From Bifidobacteriaceae bacterium (GTDB lineage: Bacteria; Actinomycetota; Actinomycetes; Actinomycetales; Bifidobacteriaceae): DNA of 63,317 nt. The stretch lies in the NCBI GenBank assembly GCA_022650895.1, contig JALCQC010000011.1, positions 1-63,317 on the forward strand, read 5' to 3'. The translations under genes and the position numbers were made by a program. The notes under the pieces were generated by a model. The model saw only the letters and a program-made list of their open reading frames with translations. It was not told the DNA's origin and did not search any database. Shown piece by piece: positions 1-8,904 of the stretch; the first letter of the stretch is position 1, and the number at the start of each line of letters is the position of its first letter.

Positions 1-2
1 CG

Positions 3-1574
3 TTGAGCCCGGTGGTGGGGGACACCTCACTCACCATGAAGGCAACCTCGGATTCCGTGCAGTGCCCCGACACCTCAGCCACGAAGTCATCGGGACTGTG
101 CGCGGTGTCGTCGACGTCGAAAAAATACGCGGTCGAGAAGAAGGTGGTTTCGCTCGAGATTACACGTCCCACGACTGGCGAAAAACAGAAGATCAACGTT
201 CTCATCCGTTCCCCGAAAGGCTATAAAGGGAAAGCTCCCGCCATCGTCTTCATGCACGGGGCAGGGTACGGCACTGCGATGGATGCCTTCATGGATGCAG
301 CCGCCGAGATGACAAGCGCCGGCTTCGTCACGGCAACGCTCGATAAACCCGTGTGGTCCACCAACAATCTCACACGCGACTATCCGGGCTCGGCCCACGC
401 CTACGACCAGGTCATCAACCTTCTGCGCGGTCTCGATACCGTGAATTCGGAGAAGGTGGGTATCTACGCCACGAGCGAGTCGACATGGATCTCTCCATAT
501 TTGCTGAATGAAGACAAGAAGATCGCTTTCCAAATCCTTCTGAGCCCCATGCTCTTCAGCCCGCGAATGACGCTTGGCTTCTTCGTGGCGCAGGACTTCT
601 CCATCGTGGGAGCGCATCCCGGCTATCAGGGCATTGTGCGCCGCCTGTTCAGCGCGGATATGGAGTCCTTCGGACTACACAACATCGATATCGACCCCTT
701 CACCGCACAGTCTTTCTCCATTCCCACTTTCCTGGCGTACGGATCGAAGGACGTCATGACCGCTCAGGTGTCGGGTGCGAACCGCGTGATGGATCTGGCG
801 CACGAGGCGGGCAACGGAAACTTCGTGATCCGCAGCTACCCCCTGGCAAATCACGTTCTCAACATTGGTGATAGTCATCAGGGTGCTCTGGTAGATAACT
901 ATGTGCGGGACATCGTCAACTGGAGCTCTGGCATCGTCAAAGGTTATGAACAGACCTCGCAGCGCGTGGGTGGCGCCGACATCTACCAGTCGATCGGCCT
1001 TCCCTACGACATTCACGCGTCGAAATCACTGACGTTCTATGGCGTGATACTGCACGTCCTCATGTTGATTTCACTTTTGGTCATCCTCGTGTTTTCGTTG
1101 GTGGCACTGGTGATGAAGATCGTGGCCCGCGTTCGTAAAAAGCCTGATCCCTTCGGTATGGAAAAAGGCTTCAGACGAGCCTTGCGGACCATTTCATTCA
1201 CCACGCTGGCATCGCTTGTTCTTTTCGGCGCGGGAATCGGCCAGATTGTGGCACGTGTCATCCAGCTGGTCTGGGGTGCTGCGCCGGAGGCTGCCGGGAT
1301 GATCTATTGGAGTTGGTATGTAGTACAGCTTTCCTGCGTTTTCGTCGTCTGGGCGTGGTCTCGGATCTTCGCGGTGCTCATCGAAGCGGGAATGGAACGT
1401 GGGTGGTTCCGTTGGCTGCGCCGCATCGCCAAGGAACCGGTGACCCCGTCTCCCGCTCCTCGCGGAGTCGTCATCGCCTCCACGCGCGCCGGCTTGGCGT
1501 ACTTCATCTGCGTCACGGTCTCCATGCTGCTGATTCTGTTGGTCTTCGCCTTCTGGGGGCTGTTCCTCTACTGA
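3..1574 (+). CDS. Alpha/beta hydrolase with C-terminal membrane domain (5' end probably outside the window)
   Basis: The N-terminal two thirds have an alpha/beta-hydrolase layout: an HGAG oxyanion-type motif near residue 85, a nucleophile elbow ATSES with Ser158 as candidate nucleophile, Asp250 in YGSKD and His284 in ANHV. The elbow departs from the usual GxSxG, which suggests an esterase or acyltransferase-like member of unknown substrate. The last third holds about four hydrophobic helices (roughly residues 345-376, 397-420, 436-460, 498-521), so the enzyme is membrane-bound. The first codon available is a TTG at the very edge of the window and there is no signal peptide, so the true start probably lies upstream. 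It reads toward recO, with a gap of about 200 bases. The hydrolase fold is fairly sure; the substrate is unknown. Confidence 0.7.
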   Translation: MSPVVGDTSLTMKATSDSVQCPDTSATKSSGLCAVSSTSKKYAVEKKVVSLEITRPTTGEKQKINVLIRSPKGYKGKAPAIVFMHGAGYGTAMDAFMDAAAEMTSAGFVTATLDKPVWSTNNLTRDYPGSAHAYDQVINLLRGLDTVNSEKVGIYATSESTWISPYLLNEDKKIAFQILLSPMLFSPRMTLGFFVAQDFSIVGAHPGYQGIVRRLFSADMESFGLHNIDIDPFTAQSFSIPTFLAYGSKDVMTAQVSGANRVMDLAHEAGNGNFVIRSYPLANHVLNIGDSHQGALVDNYVRDIVNWSSGIVKGYEQTSQRVGGADIYQSIGLPYDIHASKSLTFYGVILHVLMLISLLVILVFSLVALVMKIVARVRKKPDPFGMEKGFRRALRTISFTTLASLVLFGAGIGQIVARVIQLVWGAAPEAAGMIYWSWYVVQLSCVFVVWAWSRIFAVLIEAGMERGWFRWLRRIAKEPVTPSPAPRGVVIASTRAGLAYFICVTVSMLLILLVFAFWGLFLY

Positions 1575-1662
1575 GAGAGACCCAAGGTGCTGAGAGACCG
1601 GAGGTTCAAAGGGTTGCGCTCATTGCGTGGCAGGGGTGACCTTCAGTGGTTTCGCGATTATT

Positions 1663-1696
1663 CTGTAGGTGCTGGGTGCCTGTAGGTGCTGGCTAC
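1663..1696. repeat. Two-copy 17-bp tandem repeat upstream of recO
   Basis: CTGTAGGTGCTGG occurs at 1663-1675 and again at 1680-1692, a 17-bp period with the last four bases of each unit differing. It lies in the 207-base gap between the hydrolase gene and recO, which otherwise shows no gene. No function can be assigned. Confidence 0.7.
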
Positions 1697-1781
1697 CCGA
1701 AGTGTGTGCCCCGAAAGCATCAAGATGGCAAAGCATCACGGTGGCGCCATACTCAGCACAGGACTTCATGAAGGAGACGGG

Positions 1782-2501
1782 ATGCCGGTTTACACGGACG
1801 AAGGCGTCGTGCTGCGTACCGTCAAACTCGGTGAGGCGGACAGGATCATCACTCTTCTCACGCGCGACCACGGTAAGGTGCGGGCGGTCGCAAAGGGTGT
1901 TCGCCGTACGAAGTCGCGCTTCGGGGCACGGCTCGAACCTTTTATGCGCGCGCAGCTGTTGCTGGCGAAGGGCAGAAATCTCGATGTCGTCTCGCAAGCC
2001 GTGTGCGTGGGTGCGTATGCCGATGAGATCAGTCAGGATTATGATTCCTACCTCGCTGCCAACCTCATCGTTGAAACGGCCGACAAGCTGGTCACTACGG
2101 AGAAGGAGCAGGTCACCGAGCAGTACAGACTGTTGATTTCGGCATTGGGGGCGCTCTCACGGCGAGAACACCCCGCTTGGCAGATCGGGGAATCCTACGT
2201 TTTACGAGCCATGCAGCGTGCGGGTTGGAGCCCCCGTCTGTCTTCCTGCGTGGTCTGCGGACGAACGGATCGGCTGGAGTGGTTCTCGGTTCCGTTGGGC
2301 GGAACGGTGTGTTCCGATGACCGCACCCCCGCATGTCGGCGCATCTCCCGTCCTGAGGCGGCCCTCATCTTCGCCTTGCTCACCGGCGACTGGAAGGACT
2401 GTGGGAACGCACAGAGCGAGAACGTTGAATCATTGGTGGAGGAGTGGACACAGTTTTATTTGGAGCGTCCGCTCAAGACCGTCAACTTGATACATTCATA
2501 A
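1782..2501 (+). CDS. recO: DNA repair protein RecO
   Basis: RecO acts in RecF-pathway recombinational repair, loading RecA onto SSB-coated single-stranded DNA together with RecR. The 239-residue product begins with the typical OB-fold strand of the family (GVVLRTVKLGEADRI, HGKVRAVAKG). It carries a cysteine cluster near residues 155-185 (CVVCG, then two further Cys) like the zinc site of bacterial RecO. I chose ATG 1782 because AAGGAG lies six bases upstream (1771-1776); the longer open frame from 1686 adds 32 residues that do not look like RecO. The stop lies three bases before uppS, so the two are probably co-transcribed, an arrangement common in Actinobacteria. Confidence 0.93.
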   Translation: MPVYTDEGVVLRTVKLGEADRIITLLTRDHGKVRAVAKGVRRTKSRFGARLEPFMRAQLLLAKGRNLDVVSQAVCVGAYADEISQDYDSYLAANLIVETADKLVTTEKEQVTEQYRLLISALGALSRREHPAWQIGESYVLRAMQRAGWSPRLSSCVVCGRTDRLEWFSVPLGGTVCSDDRTPACRRISRPEAALIFALLTGDWKDCGNAQSENVESLVEEWTQFYLERPLKTVNLIHS

Positions 2502-2504
2502 GTT

Positions 2505-3296
2505 ATGAGCTTCGACCACGTTGATTACACTTCATTAGACGTTCCGGCGGCACCCTTTTCGGATCCTTCCGTGATCCCCGATTTTCCCGCAGGAAAGGTT
2601 CCCCGCCATGTCGGTGTGATCATGGATGGCAACGGCCGTTGGGCGCAGAAACGCGGATTGGTGCGCACGGAGGGCCATCAGGCGGCCGAACCGGTGGTTT
2701 TCGACACCATTGCCGCAGCCATCGAATCCGGAGTGAGATACCTGAGCCTGTATACCTTCTCGACGGAGAATTGGAAGCGCTCGCCCTCCGAGGTGCGTTT
2801 CCTGATGGGTTTTTCGCGTGACATCATTCGGCGTCGTGTGGATCAGATGAACGAGTGGGGAGTTCGCGTCCGTTGGTCAGGCCGGCGTCCGCGCCTGTGG
2901 AAGTCCGTCATCGACGAACTCGAATCTGCCATGGAAAAAACGAAGAACAATACCACGATCGACGTCGTGTTCTGTATCAATTACGGAGGCCGTGCGGAAA
3001 TCGCGGATGCCGCCACGGCCATTGCCCGCGAGGTCGCCGCCGGCAAGATCAAGGGCTCGAAGGTCACCGAAAAGATGATCTCCGAGCATCTCTATAACCC
3101 CGACATTCCGGATGTCGACTTGGTGATCCGCACGTCGGGGGAGCAGCGCACCTCCAACTTCCTCCCGTGGGAGGCCGCTTACGCGGAGCTTGAATTCGTT
3201 CCGGAGCTTTTCCCGGACTGCGGACGTGAGGTCTTCTTCCGAGCGATCGACGATTACATTCATCGCGACCGGCGCTTTGGGGGAGTCACGAAGTAA
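2505..3296 (+). CDS. uppS: Isoprenyl (undecaprenyl-type) diphosphate synthase
   Basis: A cis-prenyltransferase that condenses isopentenyl diphosphate units to make the polyprenyl carrier for lipid II. The signature MDGNGRWA with the catalytic-type Asp at residue 41 is present, as are FSTENWKRS and the C-terminal RTSGEQRTSNFLPW block that binds diphosphate and Mg. At 263 residues it has the normal family length plus an N-terminal extension of about 30 residues. It starts three bases after the recO stop. Chain length (C50 or C55) cannot be read from the sequence. Its product feeds MraY and MurG, encoded in the mur cluster 40 kb away. Confidence 0.93.
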   Translation: MSFDHVDYTSLDVPAAPFSDPSVIPDFPAGKVPRHVGVIMDGNGRWAQKRGLVRTEGHQAAEPVVFDTIAAAIESGVRYLSLYTFSTENWKRSPSEVRFLMGFSRDIIRRRVDQMNEWGVRVRWSGRRPRLWKSVIDELESAMEKTKNNTTIDVVFCINYGGRAEIADAATAIAREVAAGKIKGSKVTEKMISEHLYNPDIPDVDLVIRTSGEQRTSNFLPWEAAYAELEFVPELFPDCGREVFFRAIDDYIHRDRRFGGVTK

Positions 3297-3308
3297 CCCA
3301 ACTAGCGT

Positions 3309-3683
3309 TTATTGCTGAGTGGATTTCGCGAGGATCTCATCAACGAGAGCTGGCTTGCGGTTCATCTGCTCGGTGAATCCGGGGCGGATATCGAGCTTGA
3401 GGGAGACGCCGGTGCGGTATCCCTTCTCCGCCAGCACCATGGTCGCTTTGCGCACCACCGCCATCACCTCGTCGTAATCGCCCTCGATTTCGGTGAACAT
3501 GGAATGGGTCTCGTTGTGCAGGCCCGATTCCCGGATGACGCGAACGACCTCAGCGACGTACTCGCTCAGTTCCTCGCCGACTCCACTGGGAGCAATGGCA
3601 AGGGCAGCCAGCGTGTTGACGTATTTGTGATCGTGGGCGTTGTTGTCGTGGCTGTTCTCGGTGTCTTTGTCGTGGTTGTCCAT
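3309..3683 (-). CDS. Thiamine-binding family protein (MTH1187/YkoF-like, DUF77)
   Basis: A small protein of about 124 residues whose core resembles the PF01910 family (ferredoxin-like, thiamine- or hydroxymethylpyrimidine-binding in characterised members). Visible blocks are LAALAIAPSGVGEELSEYVA, then HSMFTEIEGDYDEVMAVV and VSLKLDIRPG. The N-terminus is short, polar and His/Asp/Asn rich. I chose the ATG at 3683 (minus strand) because a GAAAGAACGG ribosome site precedes it; an upstream in-frame start at 3758 would add 25 residues with no site. It converges on uppS, the stops being only 12 bases apart. The role is inferred from the fold; ligand binding is not proved here. Confidence 0.72.
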   Translation of the reverse strand: MDNHDKDTENSHDNNAHDHKYVNTLAALAIAPSGVGEELSEYVAEVVRVIRESGLHNETHSMFTEIEGDYDEVMAVVRKATMVLAEKGYRTGVSLKLDIRPGFTEQMNRKPALVDEILAKSTQQ

Positions 3684-3882
3684 ATCCGTTCTTTCTCGAG
3701 AGAATACTTCTGCGAGACAAGAATAAGGTCGCCCTGTTCTTTCTGCCGAATTTGGCATGATGTGCCGGGTGAGGCGCTGTCAGAACATGCAGGTAAAGTC
3801 AGCTAACGTCTATCGGCGGCGAGAATTTTCCTGCGAATGATTTCTTGCACGCCGACACAATGGGAATGCCGAAGCTCGAAGA

Positions 3883-5409
3883 ATGAGGTGCATGGTGGCT
3901 GAATCGAAACTGGATGCGGTGGTCTCTCTCGCAAAGCGGCGTGGATTTGTTTTCCCCGCCGGAGAGATTTATGGAGGAACGCGTTCTGCATGGGATTACG
4001 GTCCACTGGGTGTGGCGCTGAAAGACAACATCAAGCATCAATGGTGGCGCTCCATGGTCACCACCCGTGGTGATGTCGTGGGCGTTGACACCTCTGTTAT
4101 ACTTCCCTCTGAGGTCTGGGTCGCTTCCGGACACGTCAAGGTTTTCAATGATCCCTTGATTGAATGCCTCAACTGCCATAAGCGTCATCGCGAGGACACC
4201 CTTGAAGAGGCCTTTGAGCATAAGCATGGTCATGCTCCCGCGGGGCTCTCCGACATCCCGTGCCCCGATTGCGGAACGGTTGGCAAGTGGACGGAGCCGC
4301 GTGACTTCAACATGATGCTGCGCACTCACCTCGGTCCGGTTGAGGATGAGAACAGTCTGCACTATCTTCGCCCAGAGACCGCTCAGGGCATTTTCGTTGA
4401 CTTCGCAAACGTTCAGCAGTCCTCCCGCTCCAAGCCTCCGTTCGGCATTGCGAACATGGGCAAGTCCTTCCGCAACGAAATCACGCCGGGAAACTTTATT
4501 TTCCGCACCCGTGAGTTCGAACAGATGGAAATGGAATTCTTCGTCGTTCCGGGAACGGATGAGGAATGGCATCAGTATTGGATCGACACGCGTACCCGCT
4601 GGTACACCGACCTCGGTGTGAATCCAGAGAATCTGCGCCATTTCGAGCATCCGAAGGAAAAGCTGAGCCATTATTCCAAGCGCACCGTTGACATCGAGTA
4701 CAAGTTCGGTTTCGTCGGCTCGGACTGGGGAGAGCTTGAGGGCATCGCCAACCGCACCGATTACGATCTGAGCGCTCACTCCGAGCACTCGGGCAAGGAT
4801 CTCAGCTATTTCGATCAGACCACGGGCGAGCGTTACACCCCCTTCGTGATCGAGCCCGCGGCCGGACTGACCCGTTCCCTCATGGCCTTCCTCGTCGACG
4901 CCTACGACGTTGATGAGGCGCCGAACACCAAGGGAGGCGTCGACAAGCGCACGGTTCTGCGTCTCGACCCGCGCCTTGCTCCCGTCAAGGCCGCTGTGCT
5001 GCCGCTGAGCAAGAAGCCGCAGCTTCAGGGAATCGCCCATGACTTGGCCGCCGACCTGCGCCAGCATGACTGGAACATCGATTATGACGAGGCAGGTGCC
5101 ATTGGTCGCCGCTATCGCCGCGAAGATGAGATCGGCACGCCTCTGTGCATCACCGTCGATTTCGATACCATCGACGACCACGCCGTCACCATCCGTGAAC
5201 GTGACACCATGCAGCAGGTCCGTGTGAGCTTGGACAAGGTGGCCGATTACGTGGCAGAACGTGTTTCCGACAAACGTGTGAAGTACCCGGAAGGTCCCGT
5301 CAGCATCGTTGGCTCCGCCGCGGCGGATGGCAGCGTTGACGTTGCCCAGGAAAAAGGAATTGACGAGTCCGCTCCTGTAAAGGTGGCAGAGGCTGGAGGA
5401 AATGAATAA
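3883..5409 (+). CDS. glyS: Glycyl-tRNA synthetase (alpha2 type, class II)
   Basis: Charges tRNA-Gly. The N-terminus has the family signature [11 protein letters not shown] followed by WDYGPLG. Motif 2 is seen as FRNEITPG plus [14 protein letters not shown], and the late active-site strand as [12 protein letters not shown]. Two CxxC pairs (CLNC and CPDC, near residues 90-130) form a zinc-type insertion, and the C-terminal 100 residues look like the anticodon-binding domain. Length (508) fits the single-chain homodimeric enzyme. The start is uncertain among ATG 3883, ATG 3892 and GTG 3895. It overlaps dusB by eight bases, so the two tRNA genes form an operon. Confidence 0.94.
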   Translation: MRCMVAESKLDAVVSLAKRRGFVFPAGEIYGGTRSAWDYGPLGVALKDNIKHQWWRSMVTTRGDVVGVDTSVILPSEVWVASGHVKVFNDPLIECLNCHKRHREDTLEEAFEHKHGHAPAGLSDIPCPDCGTVGKWTEPRDFNMMLRTHLGPVEDENSLHYLRPETAQGIFVDFANVQQSSRSKPPFGIANMGKSFRNEITPGNFIFRTREFEQMEMEFFVVPGTDEEWHQYWIDTRTRWYTDLGVNPENLRHFEHPKEKLSHYSKRTVDIEYKFGFVGSDWGELEGIANRTDYDLSAHSEHSGKDLSYFDQTTGERYTPFVIEPAAGLTRSLMAFLVDAYDVDEAPNTKGGVDKRTVLRLDPRLAPVKAAVLPLSKKPQLQGIAHDLAADLRQHDWNIDYDEAGAIGRRYRREDEIGTPLCITVDFDTIDDHAVTIRERDTMQQVRVSLDKVADYVAERVSDKRVKYPEGPVSIVGSAAADGSVDVAQEKGIDESAPVKVAEAGGNE

Positions 5410-6640
5410 TACGTCCGATCTCAGCACTTTTGACGGGGGAGAGGCACAGCTTGCGGAAACCTCAACGGCTTCCGCAAGCGACCTCTCCTCCGTCCGCTTG
5501 CATCCCCTTCAGCTCGGCTCCCTTGAGGTGAAGACTCCGGTGGTGCTCTCGCCTATGGCGGGCGTCACCAATTGGCCGTTCCGGGTTCTGTGCGAATCCT
5601 ATGGGCCTGACGGTCTCTACGTCGCCGAGATGATCACTGCCCGGGCACTGGTCGCGCGCAATCCCAAGGCGCTTCGCCTGTGCCGCTTCGACCCTTCCGA
5701 GAAGATCAGATCCCTTCAGCTTTACGGAGTCAACCCTGCGATCGTGGAGCAGGCGGCCAGAATAGTTGTCGATGAAAACATGGCCGACCACGTCGACCTC
5801 AACTTCGGTTGCCCGGTTCCGAAGGTGACGCGCCGCGGTGGTGGTTCCGCACTCCCATGGAAAAACGATCTCTTCCGAGAGGTGGTGCGCCGCACGGTCG
5901 CGGTGTGCGCCCCCGCGAACATTCCCGTCACCGCGAAGATTCGCGTCGGCATTGACCACGAGCACGAGACCTTCCACGAGGCGGGCAAGATAGCGCAGGA
6001 GGAAGGTGCCGCGGCAGTGACTCTCCACGCCCGCACCACTGCTGAATACTACGGTGGTCACTCAGACTGGGAACGCATCGCGCAGCTCAAGCAGGAACTG
6101 AGCATTCCCGTCATTGGAAACGGTGATATCTGGTCTGCGGAAGATGCCGAGGCCATGGTGAGGGAAACCGGTTGTGATGGTGTCGCCATCGGCAGGGGAT
6201 GCCAGGGGCGTCCATGGCTTTTCGCCGACATCAAGAACGCCTTCGCCGGCAGTGATGAACGCGTCAACCCGAATCTGGGACGCGTCTGCGAGGTCATTCT
6301 GCGCCATGTTCATTTGCTCGTCGATTTCTACGATGGCGATGAGCGCATGGCCGTTCACGACATGCGTAAGCACGTCGCGTGGTATCTCAAGGGATTCCCT
6401 GTTGGTGGGGAAGTCCGGCGCCGCTTCATGGAATCGGAGACCATCGAAGATTTCCGCCATGTGATTGATGGACTGGACGCGACGGCCACACTTCCTCCCA
6501 CAGTGCTCAACAAGCCCCGTGGCAGGGTGCGGTACGCCAAGAAAGTTCACCTGCCGTACGGGTGGTTGGACTCCCGAGAAACGACCGCTGAGCAGCGGGA
6601 AACGCTCTTCGGAGACGATCCCATGGACGCCTCGTACTGA
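5402..6640 (+). CDS. dusB: tRNA-dihydrouridine synthase (DusB family)
   Basis: An FMN-dependent reductase that makes dihydrouridine in tRNA. The TIM-barrel signatures are clear: [11 protein letters not shown] near residue 51, [10 protein letters not shown] with the candidate catalytic Cys137, [11 protein letters not shown], and the FMN phosphate-binding segment GDIW followed by [15 protein letters not shown]. The product (412 residues) has an acidic, Ser/Thr-rich N-terminal extension of about 30 residues before the barrel. The ATG at 5402 overlaps the glyS stop and follows a GGAGG-like site, which indicates translational coupling. A specific position in tRNA cannot be assigned from sequence. 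Confidence 0.92.
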   Translation: MNNTSDLSTFDGGEAQLAETSTASASDLSSVRLHPLQLGSLEVKTPVVLSPMAGVTNWPFRVLCESYGPDGLYVAEMITARALVARNPKALRLCRFDPSEKIRSLQLYGVNPAIVEQAARIVVDENMADHVDLNFGCPVPKVTRRGGGSALPWKNDLFREVVRRTVAVCAPANIPVTAKIRVGIDHEHETFHEAGKIAQEEGAAAVTLHARTTAEYYGGHSDWERIAQLKQELSIPVIGNGDIWSAEDAEAMVRETGCDGVAIGRGCQGRPWLFADIKNAFAGSDERVNPNLGRVCEVILRHVHLLVDFYDGDERMAVHDMRKHVAWYLKGFPVGGEVRRRFMESETIEDFRHVIDGLDATATLPPTVLNKPRGRVRYAKKVHLPYGWLDSRETTAEQRETLFGDDPMDASY

Positions 6641-6689
6641 AATGCATTAAGTTAAGCGAAAAAGAAAAATTACACACATGTAAGAATCG

Positions 6690-6719
6690 GCGACATCAGT
6701 AGATGTTTTGCGATAAAGT
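6690..6719 (+). promoter_or_regulatory. Possible ftsZ promoter
   Basis: GCGACA at 6690 and TAAAGT at 6714-6719 are separated by 18 bases and lie 33 bases before the ftsZ GTG. A GTGTACAC palindrome follows just downstream. The same GATAAAGT string occurs upstream of divIVA (8840-8847). Only the hexamer resemblance supports this call. Confidence 0.3.
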
Positions 6720-6752
6720 GTGTGTACACGTGTGGACGAACAGGAGTGAACG

Positions 6753-7991
6753 GTGAGCGAGATTGCCCAGACTGACAGCTTCAGCGACAAGACCAACATC
6801 AAGGTCGTCGGCGTAGGCGGAGCGGGCGGAAACGCCCTCAACCGAATGGTAAGTGAAGGATTGAAGGACGTTGAGTTCATCGCCGTCAATACCGACGCGA
6901 AGGATCTCCTTCGTTCAGATGCCGACATCAAGATTTCGCTTTCTGACCAGTCGAGCCGCGGTCTCGGCGCGGGAGCAGACCCTGAGAAGGGTGCGAAAGC
7001 CGCGCAAGATCATCAATCGGATATCGAAGAGGCACTCAAAGGTGCCGACATGGTCTTCGTCACGGCAGGCGAGGGCGGTGGCACCGGAACTGGTGCAAGC
7101 CCACTTGTCGCGCGCATTGCCCGTCAGCTCGGCGCACTGACCATTGCAGTGGTGACTCGTCCCTTCAGCTTCGAAGGTCCACGCCGTTCGGCTTCCGCCG
7201 ATTCCGGCATCGAGAATCTACGCAAGGAAGTCGATGCACTCATCATCATCCCGAACGACCGTTTGCTTGATCTTTCTGACCGTAATATGACGATTATCGA
7301 CGCCTTCAAGACCGCCGATGGCGCGTTGTTGTCTGGAATCCAGGGCGTCACCGACTTGATCAGCGCGAACGCTTATATTCACGTCGACTTCAACGATGTC
7401 ACCGCAATCCTCAAGGACGCGGGCACGGCGTTGTTCGGCATCGGTTCGGCCCGCGGCGAGGACCGCGCAACCCAGGCTGCGGAGATCGCCATTAGTTCCC
7501 CGCTGCTCGAGGAAAGCATCGAAGGTGCTCACGGCGTTTTGGTCAATATCGCAGGCTCCTACGATCTGGGAATGCAGGAAGCTCAGGCGGCTGTCGAAAT
7601 GGTGCACCAGGCTGTTCATCCTGAGGCACAGATCATCTGGGGACTCACTCTTGATGATTCGTATGGCGACGATGTGCGGGTCACTGTTATCGCAGCCGGC
7701 TTCGATTCCACGCCGAGCGCAGAGGCCCCCGAGGCCCAAGCGCAGGTTCAGTCTCAGCCTGCTCCGTCTCAGGAGCGTGTTCACAAGGTTGAGGTTCCTC
7801 CCATCCGCCCCATTCGCCTTGAAAACAGTCAGGATGCGCAGCAGGCGTCCGCACCTGCTCAACAGAACCCGGCGCAACAGAGCCAGAACCAGCCGACGCC
7901 TCCCACGCAAGAGCGTCCCCAACAGACTCAGCCGGCCCGTGACGATGATGACACGACCGGAGACATCGAGATCCCGGCCTTTCTTCGTTGA
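6753..7991 (+). CDS. ftsZ: Cell division protein FtsZ
   Basis: The tubulin-like GTPase that builds the Z ring. The tubulin signature GGGTGTG lies at about residues 108-114, the N-terminal nucleotide strand is VVGVGGAGGNALN, and the T7 loop follows VDFNDVTAIL. After residue 315 comes a Gln/Pro/Ala-rich linker of about 80 residues, ending in the conserved tail IPAFLR, the docking peptide for partners such as SepF and FtsW. It starts with GTG. The gene is not in the mur/fts cluster: it heads a separate group with sepF, yggT and divIVA, an arrangement known in bifidobacteria. There is no ftsA nearby, as expected for Actinobacteria. Confidence 0.97.
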   Translation: MSEIAQTDSFSDKTNIKVVGVGGAGGNALNRMVSEGLKDVEFIAVNTDAKDLLRSDADIKISLSDQSSRGLGAGADPEKGAKAAQDHQSDIEEALKGADMVFVTAGEGGGTGTGASPLVARIARQLGALTIAVVTRPFSFEGPRRSASADSGIENLRKEVDALIIIPNDRLLDLSDRNMTIIDAFKTADGALLSGIQGVTDLISANAYIHVDFNDVTAILKDAGTALFGIGSARGEDRATQAAEIAISSPLLEESIEGAHGVLVNIAGSYDLGMQEAQAAVEMVHQAVHPEAQIIWGLTLDDSYGDDVRVTVIAAGFDSTPSAEAPEAQAQVQSQPAPSQERVHKVEVPPIRPIRLENSQDAQQASAPAQQNPAQQSQNQPTPPTQERPQQTQPARDDDDTTGDIEIPAFLR

Positions 7992-8021
7992 AAAGTCGAG
8001 GGCTAGTTTAAGGAGAAGAAA

Positions 8022-8489
8022 ATGGCAGGTGTTTTCAAGAACGCAATGTCCTACCTCGGCATGGCCGATGTGAGCGAAGTGGACGACGAACCGGAAACGA
8101 ATTCGTCAGAATCCTTCGACACCGATGGTTCAGTTGCGTCCGTTCCCGCCGCGCCTGCTAAGCCAGCCGCATCGACCCGGCCGGGAAGCTCAAGCTTCAA
8201 CCGCGCACAGCTGTCGCGCATCACGACCATTCATCCCAAGTCCTATGACGACGCACAAGCTGTAGGCCGCGCCATTCGCGAGGGAGTTCCCGTGGTGTTG
8301 AATCTGACCGATGTCAGCGAATCCATTGCCTACCGCATCGTCGACTTCTCAGCAGGCGTTGTCTTTGGTCTGCGCGGTTCCATAGAGCGCGTGACTCCGC
8401 GAGTGTTCCTTCTCAGCCCTGCCCAGGTGAGCATCAGCATCGAAGATACTCATCCTCAAGCCGCAAGCCATGATCTTTTTGCAGACTGA
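8022..8489 (+). CDS. sepF: Cell division protein SepF
   Basis: SepF anchors FtsZ filaments to the membrane in Gram-positive bacteria that lack FtsA. The first residues (MAGVFKNAMSYLGM) form the amphipathic membrane-binding helix. An acidic Pro/Ala/Ser linker follows, then the SepF core from about residue 65: ITTIHPKSYDDAQAVG, VVLNLTDVSE, RIVDFSAGVVFGLRGSIERV and VFLLSP. Length 155 is usual. AAGGAGAAG precedes the ATG at a good distance. It lies 30 bases after ftsZ in the same operon. Confidence 0.95.
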   Translation: MAGVFKNAMSYLGMADVSEVDDEPETNSSESFDTDGSVASVPAAPAKPAASTRPGSSSFNRAQLSRITTIHPKSYDDAQAVGRAIREGVPVVLNLTDVSESIAYRIVDFSAGVVFGLRGSIERVTPRVFLLSPAQVSISIEDTHPQAASHDLFAD

Positions 8490-8526
8490 GTAACTGGAAG
8501 ACCGCGCCAAGGAGTTTTATTTTTTC

Positions 8527-8805
8527 ATGCTAGGTATCATCGCCTCCATTGTCAGGTGGCTCATCGGTGTGTACATCACCGTTCTCTTTGCCCGAATGAT
8601 TGTCGACTGGGTCCTCGTACTGGCGCGCGGGTGGAGGCCGAGAGGGGTGATATCAGATATCATCCGGATTATCTATGACTTGACTGAACCGCCGCTGCGC
8701 TGGTTGAGGAGATATGTGCCGTCCATCCCGTTGGGGCCAGTGAGGTTGGACGTGAGCTTTATCGTGCTGTATTTCATTCTCGTCGTTGCGCAAGTGATCA
8801 TCTGA
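8527..8805 (+). CDS. YggT-family membrane protein
   Basis: A 92-residue integral membrane protein with two hydrophobic helices (about residues 5-30 and 74-92) flanking a loop containing the family's LTEPPLRWLRRYVPSIPLG segment. YggT proteins sit between sepF and divIVA in many Gram-positive genomes and are linked to division or envelope roles that are poorly defined. An AAGGAG site precedes the ATG by 11 bases. Family assignment is secure; function is not. Confidence 0.88.
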   Translation: MLGIIASIVRWLIGVYITVLFARMIVDWVLVLARGWRPRGVISDIIRIIYDLTEPPLRWLRRYVPSIPLGPVRLDVSFIVLYFILVVAQVII

Positions 8806-8904
8806 AGCCCGCACTTGCAACGATATGAATGCTATGCGTGATAAAGTCGTTGTGGAAAACAGATTCTTTTGTCCCCTACGGGCACAGAGAAGTGGAGCAA
8901 GTTT

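Noticed and set aside
3799-5427. A 542-residue open frame opposite glyS
   Set aside because: Antisense shadow of glycyl-tRNA synthetase.
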